This document shows positions 54,851 through 64,000 of a stretch of DNA of 64,000 nucleotides, piece by piece (position 1 is the first letter of the stretch; the number at the start of each line of letters is the position of its first letter). Where the stretch lies: contig NC_044591.1 of assembly GCF_901933205.1 (NCBI RefSeq), forward strand, positions 1,054,001 through 1,118,000, given 5' to 3'. A model generated the notes under the pieces. That model had not been told where the DNA came from. It made no database searches and worked only from the letters and a program-made list of their open reading frames with translations. Source of the stretch: Camarhynchus parvulus (Eukaryota; Chordata; Aves; Passeriformes; Thraupidae). The translations under genes and the position numbers were made by a program.

Positions 54851-56065
54851 ACTGGATTTATTTCCCGGGATGGGCGGGATGCAGCCCTTAGATCCACCAT
54901 GGAATTTCACCTCTGACCATCCAGGAAATCCCTGGAATTCTGGGATGAGGAACCCCCTTAACATCCAAAAAATTATTCCAAAGCCATTCCAAGGGTTTGT
55001 AGCAGGGCCTGGTCTCCCTCCAGCAAAAGCCGTCACGGTTTTCCCTCCAAACATCCATCTTTTTCCTGGAGCGCCGCATTCCCTGTGGATTTGTGCCGGA
55101 GATGTCGAACAAGCACGAAATCGACGCCGTGAGCCGAAGCCGAGCCGGGAACGGGCTCCCTCATCCCGTGCTCCAATGAGCCGGAACAGCTCCGAGGAGC
55201 TTGGGAAAAGCCGGATGAAGACGTTCGAGGATTTACTCCAGCCCGTGCCCAAGCCGCGGGGCTGATTCCGACGGCTCAATCCCACCCGGATTTGTTTGTC
55301 GGGATGGTGGGAAACGCTGGAGTTTTCCTGGGATTTACTGGGCATGGAGAGAGCTGGACTTGAGTCGTTGTGGGAAGGAAACTGGACAGGGAAAAGTGGA
55401 AGTGTATGAAGGAGGAGATGGAAAAAGGGTGGAGATTGGAATTGGAGAGATGGGACACGGCACCACCGGCAGGTTCCCAAATCCCAAACTTCCTGTGGCC
55501 TTTCCACTCCCAAAGTGCCCAAACTCTCCCTTTCCATCTGAAATCCTTTATTGTGCTGAGGTTGCGCTGATGGGGGTGAAAATCCCACGGAGCCAGAATG
55601 TTTGGAATGTTTTTAGCCCAGCAGGATCCATTTGGATCTCATTCCTCATTTTTCTGCTGCCTCTGGAGCCGCTGGAATCTCGGAGCCAATCCCACCCCTC
55701 CAGAACACAGAAGTGACTCTGGAGCTCATCATGAGGAGAAAACCAGCCCAAAAATGGATTTTTCCTGGAGATCCATCAGCATCAATCCTTTGGAAGCCCT
55801 CAGGTGGTGTTGGAGATGCTTCCCATGGACACAAGGACATTGGGAATCATGGCACGGAGTGAATCGGGAATTCATCCTTTTTCTTTGGACTGGGATATCT
55901 TGGGATACCTTTCCTTTGGGATATTTTGCTTAGGAGGAATCTGGGATTTAAGGAAAAAAGGGAAGCTGGACAGCGGTTAAAAATTCCATCTCGATGGGAT
56001 TTAAGTGTTGAAATCCTTGGAAGCTGGGTTTGGGTGTTGGTTTTATCCATATTTTATAAAAATAG
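54851..56065. other. IGSF21 intron 1 sequence with CpG-rich open stretch near 55100-55265
   Basis: Between 55076 and 55265 the sequence is unusually CpG-rich for this intron (GTCGAACAAGCACGAAATCG, CGCCGTGAGCCGAAGCCGAG). It is open in the frame ending ...MKTFEDLLQPVPKPRG with TGA at 55263-55265. No protein family is recognised and no clear splice acceptor is visible. The rest of the segment has no named feature. Confidence 0.45.
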
Positions 56066-56230
56066 GGAATCATGGAATGAATTGGATTGGAAGGACCTTA
56101 AATCCCATCCCAGTCCCTGCCATGGACAGGGACACCTTCCTCCATCCCAGGTTGCTCCAAGCCCAGCCAGGCCTTGGACACTTCAAGGGATGGAGCAGCC
56201 TTGGTTTCTCCAGGCTGAGTTGATCCCTAA
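56066..56230 (-). mobile_element. CR1 LINE 3'-tail fragment
   Basis: GGGAATCATGGAATGAATTG, GATTGGAAGGACCTTAAATC, CTGCCATGGACAGGGACACC, CCATCCCAGGTTGCTCCAAG and GCCTTGGACACTTCAAGGGA match the reverse-complement CR1 3' end in order and spacing. The AATCATGGAATGA at the left is the typical terminal repeat. Confidence 0.93.
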
Positions 56231-57920
56231 AATTCCATCGTTCTGTAATTCCCAAATAGTTTGCCCATGGAACGGACAGGAAACAGCCCCTGGAGCCTGG
56301 CTTGAAGTGGTTCCCTCGCTTCATCTTCATTTGAAAGGGGCTGGGAGGCTGAAGGCGCCACGCTCAATCCATGGATTGATCCAAAGGATTGATCCAAACC
56401 ATTGATTCCCATCACAAAGAGGCCCGGGACACATCCGTAGGATCCGGCAGGTTCTGCATCCCACTAATTGCAGAAAAATGGACCCAAAGCACGGGCTGGA
56501 TGTCCCCCTGCTCATTCCATACATTTTCTCCTGATCCCTAAGAATTTAGGAGCTGGTTTTGTCCAGCAGCCCCGCCTCAGGAATAATTCCAGATCCAGCT
56601 GCGGAATCGTTCCCTCCCACTTATGGAAATGAGGGAGGGAAGCGGCGCCTAATGAGATGTTTGTGAGGGAAGAGGAATTTTAATTACCGGCTCTTAATTG
56701 TCTGCTCGGCCCCTTAATATCCCATTTTCCCAGGATTAATGCCATTCGCTCCCTGCCGGGGCTCCTCCTCTCCTGGGGGTGACGCCAACTTTCCTGGGTT
56801 TATTTTAGGGAATACGCCCGTTTTCCAAAAGCCAGGATGACTTTTGGGAAGGCGGTGGAGGGGCTGGGGAGGTTTAACCCCGTTGGCACTGAGCTGGTGG
56901 ATTTTTGGGAAGCAAAGCTGAATATCCAAGGAAAGCTCAGCACAAGGCTGCCCCAATCCATTTTCCCCACTCCCCAAAGGCCCATTTTCCTTGGAAGCGT
57001 GGCGCCGACTCCGGCTGTCATGTCCCATTCCCTGGCTGGTGCTAAACCCACGCCAGACGCTTATTCATGTTTAAACAAGAAATAAAATCCTGCCACAGCT
57101 TTCCAGGAGGAAAAGCCCTGGATTCAGCAAAATTCCTCCTCTCCGGATGGGGCCAGCTGGGAATTCTTTGCCCTTGGAGCCCTCCCGGGTTAACAACGAG
57201 AGGCAGCATCATATTCCGGCTGTAAATTGTCCTGGAATGTCATAAATAAAGCATGGCTGGAGCCGGGAAGGGAGTGGGAAGGAATTTGCTGCGTTCCCAG
57301 GAACAACTGGAGCTGCTGAATTTTTCATGGACAAGATGTTGCAAAGCGCCGCCAGTCAGGGCGCGTTTGGTTCTTGAGGATCCGGGGCTTCCATCCCCGG
57401 ATCCGCCATGGCCGTGGACGTTCTGCAGTCAGGAATTTGCAGGAGTACTCCCAGATCTTTCCAGGGGGGATTTGCATCCCTTTGGATTCCACTGAAAGGG
57501 GTGAAATGTCTCCTGCTCTCCCTAAATCCTGGGAATTTCGGGATATCGGCCGGTTAAGGGAATGCTGGTGTCTGTTTTCCTGTTCCCTCCTGGTTTTTCC
57601 ATCCCATCCCATCCCAGCCCTTGGAAAAGGGAGGCGGAGGAATAGGAGGGAATTATGGATAAGCCCCGTTAATCACTAGCTAATTAAAATGATGAAGTGT
57701 TTGTGTTGTCACCGGCTCCTTGAGGATGCTGGGGACATTCCAGAGGTGGGTGGAGGCACTGGATCCCAAGAATCCCCTCCTCTGGCTCCATCCCGAGCTC
57801 CCACTCCGCTCAGATCCGCTGCTGCTTCCAAGGACGGTTCCTAAAAGGATGGGGACAGGTTGGACTTTGGGGACACGGAAAGGGGGAAAATCCGTCCTCA
57901 GCTGGGGCTGCCCCATCCCA
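56231..57920. other. IGSF21 intron 1 unique sequence
   Basis: No exon is recognised. Repeat-free AT-bearing islets occur at 56630-56725 (GGCGCCTAATGAGATG, TTTTAATTACCGGC, CTCTTAATTGTC) and at 57640-57715 (CCCCGTTAATCACTAGC, TAATTAAAATGATG). These could be regulatory. Confidence 0.45.
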
Positions 57921-57924
57921 GGAT

Positions 57925-58035
57925 TTGTTCAGTCTTGGACAGGGCTTGGAGCAACCTGGGATAGTGGGAGGAGTCCCTGCCCAGGTCCCTTCCAATCCAG
58001 TTCCTGAATTCCATTGGTTTGAGATTTTTGGGAAG
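57925..58035 (+). mobile_element. CR1 LINE 3'-tail fragment
   Basis: GGACAGGGCTTGGAGCAACC, TGGGATAGTGGGAGGAGTCC, CTGCCCAGGTCCCTTCCAAT and CCATTGGTTTGAG follow the CR1 3' end in the + orientation. Confidence 0.88.
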
Positions 58036-58210
58036 CACTGGGAGATGAGAAATATGGGAATGGGAGCACCGGGCCATCTCCATAAATAAATCTTGGATTT
58101 CCATGTGGGATGGAAGGAATCAGACGCCCGGGGGAGATGTGGAAGGGGCTCCATGTGGTGCTGGGATTCCTTGGAAGAATCCATTACTCCAAGGCCTTGC
58201 CTTGGGACAT

Positions 58211-58294
58211 TCCCATCCCATCCCATCCCATCCCATCCCATCCCATCCCATCCCATCCCATCCCATCCCATCCCATCCCATCCCATCCCATCCC
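58211..58294. repeat. Pentamer microsatellite (TCCCA)n
   Basis: About 16 perfect TCCCA units (GGGAT on the other strand) are followed by one changed unit. It is likely polymorphic in length. Confidence 0.98.
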
Positions 58295-59765
58295 GTCCTC
58301 CCCAGGAACCTCGGGGGGATTCCAGCGACCCTGGCCATTCCCACGGAGTGTCCTGCTGCGTTTGTGGGCAGAAATCCCCACAGAACGCTGGAAAGGGCTG
58401 GAAACGGGCTTTTTATCCAGCATCCCGCACTTCCAGGGCTGGAGCAATTCCTGCCTCATCCCTGGGAGCTCTTTTGTAATTGGAAGCACCGAGCTTGTTC
58501 CGATGCTCTCCTTTATGAACGCGTCACGACTCCCGATTTCAAAGGACATTTCCTTTATCCCTCCCTTCCCCCTCTCCTCCCCCTCCTTCCCTTTTCCCTT
58601 TTTTTAAAATCCCCCTTAAACTGGACGGTGCCAGAATTCCCAGCGATTGCCAGCAAAAATATCCTCTCCTCCCCAGGGCTGCCATCTAATCAGAGGGATG
58701 AATTTCCAGAGGGCCGAACCCGATCTGGGGGAGGCCGGGCCCGGCATTCTCTGGAAAATCTCGGATTGAAAAGAGCAAAGGGGAAGCGGAGCGAGGCTGA
58801 GAAGGGGACGCTGATAAAGGGGCGCCGATAACGCAAGGGATGACAGAAATTTGGGATGGGCTCTTCCTTTTGGAAGAGTTCTTCCCACCCAGCCGTTCCC
58901 GTCACAGCCGCTTTGTTCTCCTCAGTAAATCCCAAAAATAAAAAAAAGGGAGCCGAGGGAGGCTCGGGAGCAGCGCTGGCACCTGGCAGTTGTTCCCTGT
59001 CGGGAGGCGAAGGGAAGGGGAGGATGAGGGATGGGATTCGCGCGTCAGCAGCAGCCAAGCAGCGGGGTCTGGACGGCTCCATCTGGATTCCTGCTTTATT
59101 TCCCTTTGTTTTCCCGCTTTCCCCCCTCCCCTCCACACATCCTTGGCCGGCTCCTGTGGGGACTCGGCATCTGTTTCCCTCTCCCTCTTCTCTCCTTTTT
59201 CCCACAACTTTCTGGGCTGGTTTTGCGCTGGATTTGGGCAGGGGTGCTCTCGGAGCGTTTGAATTTTCCCCTTCCTGCCTTTTCCAGGCCCGGCCAGGGC
59301 TCTGGAATCAGCTCTCCGTGGGGATCCTGATCCCACGGCTCCAGAGCTTCCACGCAGGAGAAGTTCAGGAGCATCCTGTGGTTCCACCCTGGTGTTTTTA
59401 GGGATCAAATGTCTGGATTTAAGGCCCAGCCAAGCCCGAATTCCCAGGAATATGGGTGGAAGCTGCTCCCAATGCCAGCTTTGAGTGGTTTTCCAGGACA
59501 CGGAGGAAGCAGAGAGGGGAAAAAATCCAATTTTGGGGTTTTTTTTTGGCCACACAGAAGATGCAGGTTGGGGATGGGTTTGGAGGGGGATTTCCTTGGA
59601 AAAATGCTTGGATGGGTGGATTTGCTTCATGGGTGTGGCTGGGGCCATCCCAAACTTGGTTGTTTTTGACTTTAAAAATCCACCAAAAATCAGGGAAAGG
59701 TCCAAACACCACCAAAAGCCTTGGCTGGACTGGGATGGGGATGGATCCCTTTCCCAAGGAAGTGC
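58295..59765. other. IGSF21 intron 1 unique sequence
   Basis: No exon is recognised. A GATA-like cluster (GCTGATAAAGGGGCGCCGAT AACG) lies at 58811-58834, in a CpG-bearing block at 58680-58840 that might be regulatory. Confidence 0.45.
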
Positions 59766-60035
59766 ACGGGTCTGGAAGGGAATAAGGTGGGGAAAAGGGA
59801 TGGAAACCATCCAGAAATGCTGAGGTGGGAACTCCTGGATCCCATGGACAGGAGGAAAATCCAATCTCTGCTCTGGACTGCGGTGGGGACGGTTTTGCGT
59901 GGAAGTGCCCAGGTCTGGAAGGGAATAACGTGGGGAAAAGGGATGGAAACCATCCAGAAATGCTGCGCTGGGAACCCCTGGATCTCCACATCCCACGGAC
60001 AGGAGTGAAAATCCAATCTTTGCTCCAGCTTTGCC
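59766..60035. repeat. Two-copy tandem duplication (~145 bp)
   Basis: GGTCTGGAAGGGAATAA, GTGGGGAAAAGGGATGGAAA, CCATCCAGAAATGCTG and GACAGGAG..AAAATCCAATC occur twice, starting at about 59769 and 59911. Confidence 0.93.
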
Positions 60036-62052
<2,017 letters not shown>

Positions 62053-62319
62053 TTGAATTTGGGCTCCATGTGGGGCCCTCCTCCTTTTTTTTTTTTTGGA
62101 GTGGCTGCCAGGTGGGTTTAGGGATGGCTCAAGATTGGTTTGGGATTTGGAGTTGGAGCTGAGGTTGGCACCGCTCTGCCAAGAGCTTGGCGGGTGGAAA
62201 ATGATGGGGAAAATTTGGGATATTGGGGGTTTGGGGTTCTTCATGTAGAGCTTTTAAAAAAAACCCCCAAACTTACCCTGTTCCAAACATGTTTGGGAAT
62301 TTGGGATGTTGAACGGGAG

Positions 62320-62850
62320 GGAAGCTCCTGGTTTTATTTGGGAATGGGGAATTTGGAGCCTGGTTTTATTTGGGAATGGGGGGAATTTGGAGCCCGGCTT
62401 TATTTGGGAATGGGGAATTTGGAGCCTGGCTTTATTTGGGAAAGGGGAATTTGAGGGCCAGTTTTATTTGGGAAATGAAGGATTTGGAGCCTGGTTTTAT
62501 TTGGGAAAGGGAGGAATTTGGAGCCTGGTTTTATTTGGGAAAGGGGAATTTTGAGATTGATTTATTTGGGAAAGGAAGGATTTGGATGTCGCGTTAATTT
62601 TGGAAAGGGAGGATTTGGAGGTTGTTTTTATTTGGGAGAGGTATATTTGGGGGCCAGTTTTATTTGGGAAAGGGGCATTTGAATGTTGATTTTCTTTGGG
62701 AAAGGGGAATTTTGAGACCAATTTTATTTGGGAAAGGAAGGATTTGGATGTTGGTTTTCTTTGGGAAAGAGGGCATTCGGAGCCTGGTCTTATTTGGGAA
62801 AAGGGTGATTTGGAGCCTGGTTTTGTTTGGGAAAGGAAGGATTTGGAGGC
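62320..62850. repeat. Minisatellite, ~33 bp unit (GGAGCCTGGTTTTATTTGGG)
   Basis: About 16 copies of TTTGGAGCCTGGTTTTATTT plus GGGAAAGGGGAA are present. The central copies drift (GAGATTGATTTATTTG, GGATGTCGCGTTAATTTTG) while both ends are closer to consensus. Confidence 0.95.
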
Positions 62851-64000
62851 TGGAGCTGCCCCTGGATCATCCTTCCCAAGCCTTGATCCAGCCTCAGGTT
62901 CATCAATCCTGAGCTTTCTCCAGGGAAATCTGGCATAAGCTGCCAACCACAAATGGTTTTATCCAAGAAAACCTGAAGTTTTCCGGGGAAAAATCCTGGA
63001 GGAGGCAAAGAGAAAGCGATTGGTGCCGGTGGCATCAGATGGAGCAGCTGGGAATATTTTTCCTTGGATTTCCCATCCTGTTCCTGCTCCCTGAACAAGG
63101 AGCTGCCCTTCCCTAATGCTCCATTCCCAGGTTTATGAACAGGGAAGGGATGGGTGCAAATCCGGCTGTTGGAATGTGGTGTGTGCATAGGAACATCTCC
63201 ATGGAATCCGAGATGGATTTTCCTATAATTATTTATGGATGGACCTCTAAATGCTGGACAGGCAGGGAATAGAACCCCAAACCTGCCCCAGATCCAAAAT
63301 CCCAGCTTGGAATTGGTTTCACCTCCCTCCTTTTTTTAGGGAGGAATTTTTTTTTTTTTTGTGCTGGCTCCGCTGTCTCCACCAGGTTTTTCCTTCCCTT
63401 TTCCACTGGGTAATATTGGATTAACCCACTTTCCCGGGAGCTGGATTTGCATAATCCCCCCTGCGAGCAGGGATGCGGGAGCGGCTGCTGCTCCGGAGCA
63501 AACGATGCTCCGAGAAACCTCGGAGGCAAAGGGAAAGGCAGAAATATCCCAGATTTGATTTTCATCCCCACAAATCCCCCCTTTCTTCCAGGGGTTTTTA
63601 CCTCTCCTTCCCTCTTGCTCCCTTCCCAGGATGTCTCCCATCTTTGGGAAGTTGTGTTTTTCATGGAGCATCTCAGGATTTGCCCAATTCCTTCCTGATT
63701 TTAAGGGGTTTTTCCCTGTTTTTCTTCCCATCTTGCCTCACTCCTGGACTTCTGCAGCTTCCCAAAGCTCCAGTGGCAGCTCCAGGGTGTTGGAGGTGAT
63801 GGATGGACCCGGGAGAGCCGGGGTGGAGCCTCTGGAGCTGTGGGTTCCGTTTATTCCTCCCGTAAATCACGGGAATGTGGCTCCGGAGCACTGGATTGGG
63901 GTCACGCCCAGCTCCTCGTCCCCATGATTTATTGGACAGGGAGCAGAGGGAGCTCCTGGACTCTGAGAGATCTGAGCTGCTCCAGGGGCGGGAAGGGGCA

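Noticed and set aside
58211..58294. Telomere-like or satellite III-like pentamer array
   Set aside because: The unit is TCCCA/TGGGA, not TTAGGG and not ATTCC. It is a simple microsatellite of about 84 bp.

Overview
The window is vertebrate nuclear DNA from a bird, most likely a songbird microchromosome. It holds single exons with GT-AG introns, CR1 LINE tails of the avian type and a CpG-island promoter. The rest is GC-rich non-coding DNA crowded with minisatellites. The two genes present, ARHGEF10L and IGSF21, lie in this order in human 1p36.13. From memory, that region corresponds to chicken chromosome 21. Species and chromosome are inferences; no search was run.

Layout, all genes on the + strand. 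Positions 1-3140 hold the 3' end of ARHGEF10L: an internal coding exon (537-659), a 1.5 kb intron made almost wholly of tandem repeats, the terminal exon (2182-2672), a short 3' UTR and an AATAAA at 3118. Positions 3.1-39.2 kb are intergenic, with no gene I can support. Between about 3.6 and 38.6 kb there are roughly twenty distinct tandem arrays with units of 7 to 500 bp, plus CR1 3' tails and a few unique AT- or CpG-rich islets that could be regulatory. Positions 39.17-39.69 kb hold the CpG-island promoter, GC-rich 5' leader and signal-peptide exon of IGSF21. Positions 39.7-61.7 kb are the 22 kb first intron, again with many arrays, CR1 fragments, a 350 bp duplicated segment and a 515 bp pure pyrimidine tract. 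Exon 2 of IGSF21 (61676-61788) encodes the start of the first Ig domain. The remaining 2.2 kb is intron 2, and the gene runs off the right edge.

ARHGEF10L is a Rho guanine nucleotide exchange factor and IGSF21 is a synaptic immunoglobulin-superfamily adhesion protein. They are neighbours by conserved synteny; nothing here suggests a joint pathway. Almost all long open reading frames in the window are read-through of tandem repeats whose unit length or composition avoids stops. They should not be taken as proteins.

The most notable property is the density and diversity of tandem arrays. Several are nested (higher-order), some were seeded inside CR1 copies, and most share words of the GGGAAT/GGGATT/TTCCCAG type that also pervade the unique sequence. 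No wholly new gene system is evident.
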